Shown piece by piece: positions 20,083-29,343 of a stretch of DNA of 35,168 nt (position 1 is the first letter of the stretch; every line of letters starts with the position of its first letter). A program made the translations under genes and the position numbers. This stretch comes from a virus. The stretch lies in IMG/VR virus record IMGVR_UViG_3300033145_002061, positions 1 to 35,168 of that record, one strand, 5' to 3'. Under the pieces are notes generated by a model that made no database searches, was not told the DNA's origin, and worked only from the letters and a program-made list of their open reading frames with translations.

Positions 20083-21788
20083 GTTTACTACTATCTCTCA
20101 TGTTAGTTTGTAGCGTGGCATGGGGGGCGGACACTAAGGCTAAGAGAGTTCGTACTAATACCGGCAGTTTCGATGGTCATTTAGGAGTGGGAGATACCAC
20201 CGTTCAAAAATCACTCGACACCTTAGATGACATAGTAGCAGGTGGTGATGATGTATCTATTGATGGAGCGGGAGTGACAAACCCCGACTTCGTCTCCACA
20301 GGGGATGTAGACTTCACGGATACAGCAAACACAATTACAGGTGATATAAATGTGATTGGAGGTAATACTTTAATTGTAAGTGCTAATTCTATCTATACCA
20401 CTATCGGTTTAGCTATGGGTTCTGCAGCAGCAGGGGATACTATATTGGTTGTGGAAGGTGTTTATGATGAAGCGGTTGTCTTCTCTCAAAACCTTCTTAC
20501 TCTAAAAGCTTTCGGCTCCATTAAGAATACTTCAATTACCCAAGCGACAGGGACGGTAGTAAGTTTTGGCACGAAGGCAGGTTGTGTATTAGATGGATTT
20601 AGTGTAAATCTATCGGCTGCTGATAATGCAGATGATTTGGCAATTTACTCTAATAACGAAGATGCCACTGTTTATAACTACGTTAAAAATTGTAACATCA
20701 CAGCCGACACCGCGGGAGGTGCTATCGCTTTAATGGCGGTTGAGGTAGATGACGGCAATTTCAGGATGGAGAATACCGACGTAAATATAGAGCAGAGTAA
20801 CGACCATGCTTGTTATGCCTTTGATATTAGGGGGGCGCATACACATATATTCGATAACGTTCGGCTTACAATGGTACATAATCCTGGTGCGGCGAAGGGT
20901 GGGCGAGGACTTCATTCGGATGGAACTATTGCTTATTTTAGGAACTGTACCGTTAACATTACTGGTAACTGGACACTTGCAGGTGCAGTTTATGCGATAT
21001 ATGGGGCTGCAGGGACTACTTATGAGGAAAATAATACGGTCAGTATAGTCTCATCATCCACAGGCACAGCCACTGCTCTTTATACTAACGACACAACGAG
21101 TTATGTTACGGGAAATACCGTCCACGCTCATGTAGTTGGCGACGACGCCGTATGGGGTGCCTTTGCTGGCGGGACGGATGCTTATGTTGCAGGGAATAAT
21201 GTGTCGGGTGATGGGGTGTTGGTAGATGGTGTAACAAATCTTTATAGAGGAGGTAATGTTGTAAATGGAACTTTAAATGCAGATACTATTACCGAAGGTG
21301 GTAATGCGGTCTATAGCTCTGGTGAGACCCCTAGCGGTGAGTTAGGCGGTACTTACGCTAACATTACAGTTGACTCAGGTATCCATGATGACGAGTATGT
21401 GGAATTGGAAGACCCTCATTTATCAGCAGCTACAATAATCGACCCCGATGTCGTTCAAGCTGTGATAGACGCTGTTACCATACTCCCCATAGAAGCGGAG
21501 ATGTATCCTAATGGTATTACTATTACTGATTGTGGGATTAAGACTGCTGAGTCAACAACCTTCTCTGTGGTGTTTGAAGAATGGACAGCCCCAGGAACGC
21601 ATGCCCACGATTTAGAGACGGTGGCTACAGCAAACACGCTTGAAGCAGAAGATGATGCAACAATAGGCGATGGCTCTGGCGGAAGTGCAGGGGATTGTGA
21701 TGTAGGGAGTATTATCAAGGTTGACCTCCCAGAAACCGATACAGATGAGTTGAGTGTGTGGATAGTTTATACGATAAATCAAAGTTGA
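20058..21788 (+). CDS. signal-peptide-bearing beta-helix fibre or spike-like protein (576 aa)
   Basis: The N-terminus (KGLSLLLSLMLVCSVAWGA) is a standard Sec signal peptide: basic start, hydrophobic core and small residues before a cut near residue 24. The central part repeats short strands with N-x-T-V/N-I-T-G and asparagine ladders (NNTVSIVSS, GNTVHAHVV, GNNVSGDG), the look of a right-handed parallel beta-helix such as in tail spikes or pectate lyases. Placed with fibre genes. A secretion signal on a virion protein is unusual. ATG 20058 follows GATGAGGATTT. Confidence 0.65.
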   Translation: MGTLRKGLSLLLSLMLVCSVAWGADTKAKRVRTNTGSFDGHLGVGDTTVQKSLDTLDDIVAGGDDVSIDGAGVTNPDFVSTGDVDFTDTANTITGDINVIGGNTLIVSANSIYTTIGLAMGSAAAGDTILVVEGVYDEAVVFSQNLLTLKAFGSIKNTSITQATGTVVSFGTKAGCVLDGFSVNLSAADNADDLAIYSNNEDATVYNYVKNCNITADTAGGAIALMAVEVDDGNFRMENTDVNIEQSNDHACYAFDIRGAHTHIFDNVRLTMVHNPGAAKGGRGLHSDGTIAYFRNCTVNITGNWTLAGAVYAIYGAAGTTYEENNTVSIVSSSTGTATALYTNDTTSYVTGNTVHAHVVGDDAVWGAFAGGTDAYVAGNNVSGDGVLVDGVTNLYRGGNVVNGTLNADTITEGGNAVYSSGETPSGELGGTYANITVDSGIHDDEYVELEDPHLSAATIIDPDVVQAVIDAVTILPIEAEMYPNGITITDCGIKTAESTTFSVVFEEWTAPGTHAHDLETVATANTLEAEDDATIGDGSGGSAGDCDVGSIIKVDLPETDTDELSVWIVYTINQS

Positions 21789-21794
21789 GGATTT

Positions 21795-22181
21795 ATGAAC
21801 CGATTGCTTAGTAGTGTATTACTGGTTTTGGTGATGGTTACGAGTTGTTATGGTGAGAAGTGCTATGTCTTTATTGATAAGAATAGTTCTGAAACGGCAA
21901 AAGAGGTAGGGCAGAATGAACGTGGAGATATTGTTACTATCTTATCAGCTACACCACAACATAAGCCCACAAGAACGGAACTACAAACATACAAAATAGT
22001 TGTGGTAGATTTAACGCTGGAAGAGCAAGAAAGTTTACTTGAACCAGATGGGAAATATGCGTGTGTAAGGGAAAGAAAGCGAAAGATAGACGTAGGTAAC
22101 CTAGTCGCAAAACAAGAGGAAGAAATTGATAAAGCTACCCTTTTTAATACTGTTATTGATAAATCTGTTCTTAGCCCCTAG
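21795..22181 (+). CDS. secreted or lipoprotein-like protein (128 aa)
   Basis: Starts MNRLLSSVLLVLVMVTSCYG. The hydrophobic run followed by VTSC fits either a lipobox (cut before Cys18) or a normal signal peptide. The rest contains NERGDIVTILSATPQHKPTR, YKIVVVDLTLEEQESLL and a charged C-terminus. Small G-D-I-V-x-I-L proteins of this sort occur near phage fibre genes. The function is unknown; if a lipoprotein, superinfection exclusion is one possibility, but not shown. Confidence 0.6.
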   Translation: MNRLLSSVLLVLVMVTSCYGEKCYVFIDKNSSETAKEVGQNERGDIVTILSATPQHKPTRTELQTYKIVVVDLTLEEQESLLEPDGKYACVRERKRKIDVGNLVAKQEEEIDKATLFNTVIDKSVLSP

Positions 22182-23382
22182 TTTCGCCGCAACAGAATTT
22201 GTATCTAATATAAATGGCGGAGCGGTGGAGGATTATAATAGTCTTTCAGCATGGGAAGCCGCTATGGATAATATGGGGAATTTAACAGACGGCACAGTTG
22301 CTACTGGTAACTGGGATGCACAGTCAGGTGTAATAGCTGATAACGCAAATGTAACATGGAACGCTGGGGCTGATGATGGAAAACTTATCCATATGACAGA
22401 CGCAGGAGCTACAGGAACATATCTAGTAATGGGAGACGACGCAGGAGATATTACCAATCTTGCCGACGATGATATTATAAGCGATGGCACAAATACCATA
22501 ACGGTAAACGGAACACCTGATAGTGCTATTGTAGTAGCCGAGTGTTATGATGACGATGGGGCATTAGATGAAGGTAGTTTTGGGATAAACATAGCTACGA
22601 CAAGTGCAACCAATTATGTGATTATACGAGCCGCTGTTGGAGAAAGACATGATGGAACGCTACCTGATGGAACAGCAGGAGATGGATTTGTTTGGATACG
22701 AGATGGTAATGATTACTTTGTTCTTCAAAATAATTTTACAGTTTGGGAGTGGATTGCTATTAATCTTTCTAGTTCAGAGGGTGGCAACAACTTAGGCTGT
22801 GGTGCTGATAGTTTAATAATAAGAAATAACATAATTATGGAAACGACAGATAATGGGGCAGACTATGGAATGCGTTTTGGTGCTCAAGCATCCTCCCCAC
22901 TTAATTTTTGTCTAAACAATATTGTTATAGGTGCATTTGATGTAGCTTGTATAAGTTGGCTTGCTCAAATAGAGGTTTACAATTGTACGACTTATGGAGG
23001 GGCGATTGGTTTTAAAAGAGAGGGTTGGCTTACAGTTGTAAAAAATTGTGTTGCTGTTGGGAATGGAACGGATTTTTCTATAACTCATGGAGAAACCACT
23101 GAAGATTATAACTGTTCTGAAGATGCTACCGCCGCAGGAGCTAATTCAATTACAACAGGCTCCGACACCGACTTTGTTAATGCTGGTACAGATATGCATC
23201 TTGCCGCTGGAGCAGTCCAAATAGATGATGGTTTAGATTTGGTTACAACACCGAGTGGCGTAGAAATAGACATAGATGGTAGGGACAGGGACGCAGAAGG
23301 TGACACTTGGGATATGGGGGCAGATGAATATGTAGCTGCTGTTCCAACAGGTGCTCCTCAAGTAATACTAATAAGCGGTTAG
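22126..23382 (+). CDS. secreted beta-helix protein with anchor-Q-like C-terminus (418 aa)
   Basis: Starts at TTG 22126 behind AGAGGAAGAAA, overlapping the previous gene by 56 bases. The N-terminus (LPFLILLLINLFLAPSFAA) is a clear signal peptide with an AFA-type end. The body has Asn-rich beta-helix turns (LIIRNNIIMETTDNG, FCLNNIVIGAFD). The end carries DFVNAGTDMHLAAGAVQIDD, DIDGRDRDAEGDTWDMGADEY, the pattern seen at the C-terminal end of many secreted bacterial beta-helix proteins. May come from a bacterial secreted protein. Its role in the phage is unknown. Confidence 0.65.
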   Translation: MIKLPFLILLLINLFLAPSFAATEFVSNINGGAVEDYNSLSAWEAAMDNMGNLTDGTVATGNWDAQSGVIADNANVTWNAGADDGKLIHMTDAGATGTYLVMGDDAGDITNLADDDIISDGTNTITVNGTPDSAIVVAECYDDDGALDEGSFGINIATTSATNYVIIRAAVGERHDGTLPDGTAGDGFVWIRDGNDYFVLQNNFTVWEWIAINLSSSEGGNNLGCGADSLIIRNNIIMETTDNGADYGMRFGAQASSPLNFCLNNIVIGAFDVACISWLAQIEVYNCTTYGGAIGFKREGWLTVVKNCVAVGNGTDFSITHGETTEDYNCSEDATAAGANSITTGSDTDFVNAGTDMHLAAGAVQIDDGLDLVTTPSGVEIDIDGRDRDAEGDTWDMGADEYVAAVPTGAPQVILISG

Positions 23383-23391
23383 GAGGCAACC

Positions 23392-23487
23392 ATGGACACC
23401 TTCAAAGACGTAGAAGAAAGACTACGAGAGTTTGATGAGACGGAGGAAGCGAAGAAACAAGATGAATGGGAGGTACTAAATGTTTGA
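23392..23487 (+). CDS. very small acidic protein (31 aa)
   Basis: A 31-codon frame, ATG 23392 behind GGAGGCAACC, rich in Glu/Asp and Lys (DVEERLREFDETEEAKKQ), predicted helical. It overlaps the holin-like gene. Too short to assign. Confidence 0.55.
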   Translation: MDTFKDVEERLREFDETEEAKKQDEWEVLNV

Positions 23488-23701
23488 CCCTAATGTACTT
23501 TGGGAAATAGTAACACAGAATGCTCACCACCTTCAGGTTATGAATAGAGAGATGGGAGAGTTAGCTTCCTCTATTGTGTGGCTCAAGCAAATTATAAGCT
23601 GGCAATTCTGGTGTTTAGGACTTATCCTTGCAGGTGTAACAGCAAACATCATATTTGTTATAATAAACCTTGTGTTGACTAAGAGGAATGGTAAGAGATA
23701 G
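23480..23701 (+). CDS. holin-like membrane protein (73 aa)
   Basis: Residues 43-66 (FWCLGLILAGVTANIIFVII and onward) form one membrane span, flanked by a helical N-terminus and a basic C-terminal tail (KRNGKR). Size, single span and charged tail match small phage holins or associated membrane proteins. It sits beside other small late genes. Location with respect to the SleB-like hydrolase is distant (5 kb). Confidence 0.55.
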   Translation: MFDPNVLWEIVTQNAHHLQVMNREMGELASSIVWLKQIISWQFWCLGLILAGVTANIIFVIINLVLTKRNGKR

Positions 23702-23703
23702 CA

Positions 23704-23889
23704 ATGGAAAACAATAACAATGAGAGGCAAATAGATAAGGACTTACAGGAGATAACTCACCTCGCTAATGCTTTGAAGAGTTTGGCTAATGTGATAGGTA
23801 TTAGAGTGGATGATATAATAGTTAGGCAGTCTAAAAGGAAGCGTAACGGTGATGGTGATGAAGAAAAGAAGGAAGAAGGTAAGGAGTAG
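23704..23889 (+). CDS. small charged protein (61 aa)
   Basis: A 61-residue protein: a polar start (ENNNNERQ), a helix (LANALKSLANVIGIRVDD) and a strongly charged tail ending EEKKEEGKE. It overlaps the next gene by 41 bases in another frame. Not recognised; could be a lysis accessory by position. Confidence 0.55.
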   Translation: MENNNNERQIDKDLQEITHLANALKSLANVIGIRVDDIIVRQSKRKRNGDGDEEKKEEGKE

Positions 23890-24115
23890 TTTAGGAGACT
23901 TCATAGTCTCCAACATTAAGACGAAGGAGATAATTAAGTCTATTAAGAGACAGAATGGCTCCCTATTAGGTAGAGATGTAGGAAAGGCTATTGATAGAGT
24001 GTTAGATGCTGAACTTGGCAACAAGAAGTCATATCAAGTCGAGAGATACATTGTACCATTCATCGTGGACTTTTGTGATGGAATTACAGAGGAGTTAATG
24101 AAGTATGAAGATTAA
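23849..24115 (+). CDS. small basic protein (88 aa)
   Basis: A basic N-terminus (KKRRKKVRSS) followed by IKTKEIIKSIKRQNGSLLG and a helix-rich C-terminus (VERYIVPFIVDFCDGITEEL). Starts at GTG 23849 or ATG 23852/23858; AGGAAG lies 7 bases before the GTG. Overlaps both neighbours. Function unknown. Confidence 0.55.
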   Translation: MMVMKKRRKKVRSSLGDFIVSNIKTKEIIKSIKRQNGSLLGRDVGKAIDRVLDAELGNKKSYQVERYIVPFIVDFCDGITEELMKYED

Positions 24116-24626
24116 ACTCGGTTTTAGCTCCAAACGCGCATTCGACCCTTATTACCAAAAGAGGAAGGATGCCATTAAAGAGATGATGGAGAGAGCTAAT
24201 TTAAGGGGGGAGAAGGTAGAAGAGGTAGGGATGAAACTCCTCGAAATCCCTGACCTCGAACACCTCCTCGACGGTAAGAGAGCAGTGTTAAAGACACCCT
24301 ACAAGTTTAGGATGGAGACGGGGGAGATAATTACCGTCCCTGTAGGTTTCATCACGGATGGAGCTAGTATTCCCAAGTTTGTTTGGAGCATAACTGGAGG
24401 ACCTTGGGGCGAGTATTTATATGCTGCAATTCCTCACGATTATCTCTATTACACGAAGAAGATGACGAGGAAGGGTGCTGATAAAGTATTCTTAAAGATA
24501 ATGGTATACCTTGGAGTGAGTGAGTGGAAGTATAGAATAATGCATAGGGCGGTAAGAGATTGGGGTTGGATACCTTGGAATAAAAAGGGAGGTAATGATA
24601 ATGGCTGTACCAACAGTAGCTCATAA
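24105..24626 (+). CDS. DUF1353 protein (173 aa)
   Basis: The C-terminal half has the DUF1353 signature: VPVGFITDGASIPKFVWSI, then YAAIPHDYLYYT, ADKVFLKIMVYLGV and WKYRIMHRAVRDWG. The DGAS, HDYLY and AVRxWG blocks are all intact. This family is frequent in phages near lysis genes; a peptidoglycan-related activity has been suggested but not proven. The N-terminal 70 residues are extra and charged. Confidence 0.8.
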   Translation: MKIKLGFSSKRAFDPYYQKRKDAIKEMMERANLRGEKVEEVGMKLLEIPDLEHLLDGKRAVLKTPYKFRMETGEIITVPVGFITDGASIPKFVWSITGGPWGEYLYAAIPHDYLYYTKKMTRKGADKVFLKIMVYLGVSEWKYRIMHRAVRDWGWIPWNKKGGNDNGCTNSSS

Positions 24627-25428
24627 TGAAGCGACACCAGCAGGGACAGATTATATAAGAGAGGGCGATGATAGAATAAGGGAGTTTAAGACTCAAGTTA
24701 GAGAGGTGATTGCGGTTGACCACAAGATGGATAGTGCAGGGAGTGGCGCGACTTGGGGGATGCACAAGTGGATTACCTTCATTGAGGCGGCTGATATAGG
24801 GAGTGGAACGGCAGGGTTGCCTATACTTGGCGCACAAACAATAGGCGGATTACCGGAGTTGTTGTTTAAGAGTGAGACTGACGAGAGTGTGCAGCTAACA
24901 CAGGATGGACACTCAATAGCGACCGAGACCCCTGATGACACGGCGCCTACGGAAGATGAAGGGATTGCGAATAAGAAATATGTGGATGGTCATGGGATGG
25001 TGCAAGTTGTTAACACTTTGTATGTGACAAAGTCTGTTCATACCACTCAGATACCTGACGACGATACTATTCCTCAAATAACTGAAGGCGAAGAGGTTAT
25101 GACTCGTGCTATCACACCAACGAGTGCAACCAATAAATTGCTTATTAGAGTTGTTGTCCATTGTGCTAGTGGACAACAAGTAGGTCTTGCACTTTTTCAA
25201 GATGCTACAGCCGGTGCTTTAGCCGCGACATTCAGTTATTGGATAACTTATGGAACACAAATAGTTTTAGATTATTATATGGATGCGGGAACAGTAGTTG
25301 AAACTACATTTAGAGTGAGAATAGGAATGATGGGTGCGGGTACAGTAACAGTTAATGGTGAGGGAGCTAATAGAGTATTCGGGGGTGTTGTACCTTGTAG
25401 CATAACAATAACGGAGATAAAGGTATAA
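24601..25428 (+). CDS. tail-fibre-like protein (275 aa)
   Basis: ATG 24601, behind GGGAGGTAATGATA, is preferred over 24595. The N-terminus (EATPAGTDYIREGDDRIREF) and the mid-section (TETPDDTAPTEDEGIANKKYVD) match the modular joints of tail fibres, where A-x-K-K-Y-V-D blocks recur. The C-terminal 110 residues are beta-rich and end in SITITEIKV, like receptor-binding heads. Likely part of the host-recognition apparatus. Confidence 0.65.
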   Translation: MAVPTVAHNEATPAGTDYIREGDDRIREFKTQVREVIAVDHKMDSAGSGATWGMHKWITFIEAADIGSGTAGLPILGAQTIGGLPELLFKSETDESVQLTQDGHSIATETPDDTAPTEDEGIANKKYVDGHGMVQVVNTLYVTKSVHTTQIPDDDTIPQITEGEEVMTRAITPTSATNKLLIRVVVHCASGQQVGLALFQDATAGALAATFSYWITYGTQIVLDYYMDAGTVVETTFRVRIGMMGAGTVTVNGEGANRVFGGVVPCSITITEIKV

Positions 25429-28067
25429 TGGCTAAGACTATAAAAATACCTAAGCAAAGAAGGAAGTACTACCCACTCTACGGTCTTGATAAAGGTTTAG
25501 ACTATAGTATGGGCTCCACCATGATTGGTGATACTTTTACACCGAAATGTCATGAGGTAGACTTTCGTAACAGCGAGATATCGAAGACAAAGGGGACGAA
25601 GTACTTCGCAGGCACAGATACCGTCCCCATCCTCGACACTGTTATGAGTATGTATCACTACTACCTAATGTCGGGTACTGAGAAGTTGGTGGTGCATACA
25701 ACTACAAATGTATATGGGTACAATGCCACCACTAAGCTGTTGGAGAATATAACTAGAGGGGAGATAGTGGAGAACTGCGAGGATAGATGGAGTCCTTGGG
25801 ATGTGAATACATCTATGTTGTTGTATGCACCAGATAACGCATTAGAGGAATATCCATGGATTGATACTGCAACTGGAACGGGAGTGGCTACTAGAGAAGC
25901 TGATACTGATTGTCTTAATGGGTATAGATTAACTCTTTCAAGTTCTTCCATCGCAGCTACTGATAGTATACATTTTGAGCATGCAGCTGTGGGTACGCCA
26001 TGGGAAGATAGTGTGAGTAGTGCAAATGGGTATGTTATAAAGTTTAGGATGAAAGTTGTGAGTAGTGGAACTAGTTGGTGTCATGCTATAAGATTTAGAG
26101 ATGGAGGGTATACATGCATTCTTGTTATCGCTAATGATAAGATAGAAGTTGGCTCCACTTACATCTCTGAAGCTACACAATCATATGCAATGGATACTAC
26201 AGATGCATACCATGTTTATGAGATAGTAGTTAAGACAACTTCACTTAAGGTTTACGTAGATGGAACTCTACGCGTGGAGGGAACACTTGATGCTGTTGAT
26301 GCTAACAAGGACTTGAGGTGGGGCGATATATCAGAGGTAGCAAATACAGGTGGAGTAGCACACTGGGATTACATCACTTACGCTATCACGGATGATACGC
26401 GTTACCAAACGCTGACGAATATAGATGCAACAACACCGAGGAAGGGGACGTATTCTTCTAAGGTAACGATAGAGGCAGCTTTCACAACTGGGGTAGCTGC
26501 TTATGAAGACTTTGCTTCAGACGACTTTACCGCCGCAACACATCTACATTTTTTCATTAAGAGTGATATAGCTACAGACGCGAATGACTTGCAAATCATT
26601 CTTGGAGATACAACAGCTGGAGGTACTCCAGTTGGGGGAAGTGATGGTGGACGCTTTAACGTCCCTGCTTTAACTGCAGAGGTGTGGAAGGAAGTTAGTA
26701 TTAAGATGACAACTCCTGGAGATTTAACTACTGTTGAGTCTGTGGCGTTATATGTGAAAGTAGACAATGGAGCTCAAGTGGTGCATATAGATGATGTGAT
26801 GGTCACCATTGAAACTACGGGAGATGAAGATGATATAATTACTTCCGAAGTGATGAATGACCTTTATGTGTATAGTAACAACATAGTTCCCCTCATGTTC
26901 TGGGATATGTCGACCGCAACTACAGCCATCCTATATGCTGGTTGTACACTGGCAGCGAAGTGTATAAGGAGGTTTGGGGAACGACTGTGTTTGTATGGAG
27001 TTACTAGTACCTATCCACAGAGGGTACAGTGGACAGAGGTAGGAGGGATTACAGCGGTTACACCTGTAGCGGAAGATTGGACAGACCCGGGTTCGGGGAA
27101 CACCGACCTTGAGTCAACAATGGGTACCGACCACATTCAGACGGCAGAGAAACTAGGGAATTATATGGTTATCTACGGTGAGCGTACGATTGTTCTCCAA
27201 GATTATGTTGGAGTGGTTGATGACCCCTTCGCCTTCTACACTAGAGTAAGTGGTATAGGGTTGGCAGCGGAACGCGCTATTGTTAACTTAGGAAATAGAC
27301 ATATCTTCCTTGGATGGGATGATGTTTATGAATATAAAGGTGGGAAGGAAGCAATCCCTATTGGATGGAATATAAAGAAGGAACTGTTCAGCATCATTGA
27401 CGCTCAATACATAGGTCGTTCCTTTATGGTGTATAATGGAGTGAAGGACGAGTTACGGTTATACGTCCCCACCTCTGGTAACACCTTACCCAACATCTAC
27501 TTCTCCCTTAATTTAAAGACAAAAAGTTGGTCGAGAGGGACTAGAGCACATACAAGTTCTGGTCACTACACAAGAGCGAGTGCGGATACTTGGGCATCTA
27601 TAGGGAGTGGCGCGACCGACACTTGGAATAACCAGAGTATAAGGTGGGATAGTTTAATACTTCAAGCTCTCGCACCCATCGACTTATATGGTGGAGCTAG
27701 TGGAGTGGTTACATATGGGGATGAGACGGAGTTAAACTTGGCGGGAAGTGCAATTGATGGATATTTTGAAACTAAAGACTTCGTGACGGGTGATGGGTAT
27801 AGGAGGACGACCACCAATTGGATGGAGCTCACCTTTGAGGCTAAAGGGGATAAGTTGTACATCAGGTATAGTTTAGACTTAGGGGTAAGTTGGTCTGAAG
27901 CTAAGATATTTACTTTAACAGATGAGTGGAAAAAGTACAACTATGACTTTGAAGCAACCTCGCCTCAAATACGCTTCAAAATACGTAATGGCAATGTGAG
28001 TGAAGAGTTTAGTGCTAGACAGTTAGAGATAGGATACATAGAAGCGAGTGATAGAGGGGTGAAGTAA
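25428..28067 (+). CDS. beta-propeller nozzle-like tail protein with inserted jelly rolls (879 aa)
   Basis: Residues 15-120 and 475-750 have beta-propeller-like blades: NDLYVYSNNIVPLMFWD, RRFGERLCLYGV, TYPQRVQWTEVGG, KLGNYMVIYGER and RHIFLGWDDVYEYKGG. This is the pattern of nozzle proteins (T7 gp12-like) that extend the tail tube of short-tailed phages. Between them lie about 350 residues resembling two beta-sandwich domains: a LamG-like one (about 150-320) and a carbohydrate-module-like one (about 330-465). These may bind surface sugars. A final beta-sandwich follows the propeller. Confidence 0.7.
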   Translation: MAKTIKIPKQRRKYYPLYGLDKGLDYSMGSTMIGDTFTPKCHEVDFRNSEISKTKGTKYFAGTDTVPILDTVMSMYHYYLMSGTEKLVVHTTTNVYGYNATTKLLENITRGEIVENCEDRWSPWDVNTSMLLYAPDNALEEYPWIDTATGTGVATREADTDCLNGYRLTLSSSSIAATDSIHFEHAAVGTPWEDSVSSANGYVIKFRMKVVSSGTSWCHAIRFRDGGYTCILVIANDKIEVGSTYISEATQSYAMDTTDAYHVYEIVVKTTSLKVYVDGTLRVEGTLDAVDANKDLRWGDISEVANTGGVAHWDYITYAITDDTRYQTLTNIDATTPRKGTYSSKVTIEAAFTTGVAAYEDFASDDFTAATHLHFFIKSDIATDANDLQIILGDTTAGGTPVGGSDGGRFNVPALTAEVWKEVSIKMTTPGDLTTVESVALYVKVDNGAQVVHIDDVMVTIETTGDEDDIITSEVMNDLYVYSNNIVPLMFWDMSTATTAILYAGCTLAAKCIRRFGERLCLYGVTSTYPQRVQWTEVGGITAVTPVAEDWTDPGSGNTDLESTMGTDHIQTAEKLGNYMVIYGERTIVLQDYVGVVDDPFAFYTRVSGIGLAAERAIVNLGNRHIFLGWDDVYEYKGGKEAIPIGWNIKKELFSIIDAQYIGRSFMVYNGVKDELRLYVPTSGNTLPNIYFSLNLKTKSWSRGTRAHTSSGHYTRASADTWASIGSGATDTWNNQSIRWDSLILQALAPIDLYGGASGVVTYGDETELNLAGSAIDGYFETKDFVTGDGYRRTTTNWMELTFEAKGDKLYIRYSLDLGVSWSEAKIFTLTDEWKKYNYDFEATSPQIRFKIRNGNVSEEFSARQLEIGYIEASDRGVK

Positions 28068-28570
28068 TGGAAGCTTTTAATGTTGACCTCCCACCTGTTC
28101 CAGAACTTGTGGGATTGAGTGAAGAAGACTTAAGGATTGAGTTGGAGGACTATCAAAGGAGGTTAAACATCTCGTTGGAAGAGATGTTTACAAGGGTGTA
28201 TAAGCGTGCTGGTACTGACTTCGGCTTTCATGATAGGGGTGATGGAGCTGCATATGATTATGATGTAGGTGATTTGACTACTAACGGTGCTTGGCATGAT
28301 TTAGATTTATCCTCCATCGTGGAAGTGGGAGCTAAAGCGGTCTTTATTCTTGGTCACCTTAATGGTGGTGGAGTTGACTGGGCAATAAAGTTTAGGGAGA
28401 ATGGTAATACTAACGAAGTAAATCATGGAGGGATGGAGACGATTAGAGCTAATGTTACTAGACATCGCTCTTCAATCGTTAAGTTAGATGGTAGTCGTGT
28501 AATAGAATACAACGCGGATGACGAAGCATGGACAACACTCAGTTTATACATTAGAGGTTGGTGGTTGTAA
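28067..28570 (+). CDS. small tail protein (167 aa)
   Basis: A helical N-terminus (LSEEDLRIELEDYQRRLNIS) and a beta-sandwich-like C-terminal part (AVFILGHLNGGGVDWAIKF, ending LYIRGWWL). The end resembles small host-contact or fibre-tip domains. It starts in overlap with the nozzle-like gene and lies before the internal virion genes, so a tail role is likely. Confidence 0.6.
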   Translation: MEAFNVDLPPVPELVGLSEEDLRIELEDYQRRLNISLEEMFTRVYKRAGTDFGFHDRGDGAAYDYDVGDLTTNGAWHDLDLSSIVEVGAKAVFILGHLNGGGVDWAIKFRENGNTNEVNHGGMETIRANVTRHRSSIVKLDGSRVIEYNADDEAWTTLSLYIRGWWL

Positions 28571-28586
28571 ATAAGGAGGTGTAAAA

Positions 28587-29294
28587 ATGGCATGGTGGAA
28601 TTGGCCTTTACCAGATGAGTGGTTTGAGGAGAAAGAGGGAGAGATAAAGACAGGTCCCACAATGAGTCCACAACAACAAGCTGTTATGGGAGATATGGGT
28701 TCCTTTATTCAATCCCGTATAGGAGAGGGACTACCAGCTTGGGAAGGTGATTGGACCGCCCCTATGGGAGAAGGTGAGGAATGGGGGATTGGGAAGTATA
28801 GAGAAGCTGTGGAAGGAATGGACCCTAAGGCGGTACATGATTGGTATATGAAGTATATGGCGCCACAGGAGAAGAGGTATATGAGGCAAGAGGTGATACC
28901 AGAGATAAGGGAGGCAGGAGTTCCTGGAGGTACACTAAGAGGGACGGGGACTGAAGGTAGAGTGAGTGGTGCATGGGAACAGTTTGGGGCTGGTCAACTA
29001 GGTAGGATTGGAGAAGCGGTAATGGGTGAGAGACAAGCTGCCAGACAAGCATTACCTGGTTATATGCAAGCTGCTTCACTACCCAGGTTGATTGAGCAGC
29101 AAGACCTAAATGCACAAATTCAGGAATTCGTTAGAACAACTCCCGAACTTAACCCCATCTTAAACTTGGCTATGCAGTATTTAGGTGAACAAACTCAGAT
29201 GGGTTACTATCAGCCAGGACAGCCAAGTCCGTTCTTTCAATTTATGGATGTGGGAGCGAAAGCTGCGGGAGCAGCGATTGGGGCTGCGGTGTAG
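28587..29294 (+). CDS. internal virion/ejection protein candidate (235 aa)
   Basis: Begins with WPLPDEWFEEKEG, then MSPQQQAVMGDMGSFIQSRI, GEGLPAWEGDWTAP, a P-x-x-REAGVPGGTLRGTGTEGR stretch and an Ala/Gly-rich end (AKAAGAAIGAAV). The S-P-x-Q-Q and T-A-P-x-x-E pattern and Ala/Gly tail look familiar from proteins released into the host envelope by short-tailed phages. First of three genes of this kind in a row. Confidence 0.6.
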   Translation: MAWWNWPLPDEWFEEKEGEIKTGPTMSPQQQAVMGDMGSFIQSRIGEGLPAWEGDWTAPMGEGEEWGIGKYREAVEGMDPKAVHDWYMKYMAPQEKRYMRQEVIPEIREAGVPGGTLRGTGTEGRVSGAWEQFGAGQLGRIGEAVMGERQAARQALPGYMQAASLPRLIEQQDLNAQIQEFVRTTPELNPILNLAMQYLGEQTQMGYYQPGQPSPFFQFMDVGAKAAGAAIGAAV

Positions 29295-29302
29295 TTTGAT
29301 TG

Positions 29303-29325
29303 GTAATTTCAATTATTGAACTTAC
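29303..29325. promoter_or_regulatory. palindromic box in virion module
   Basis: GTAATTTCAA and TTGAACTTAC with TTA between, directly followed by CTAAAAAGGAGG, the ribosome site of the next gene. Identical to the box at 34810. Confidence 0.7.
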
Positions 29326-29343
29326 TAAAAAGGAGGTGTAACA

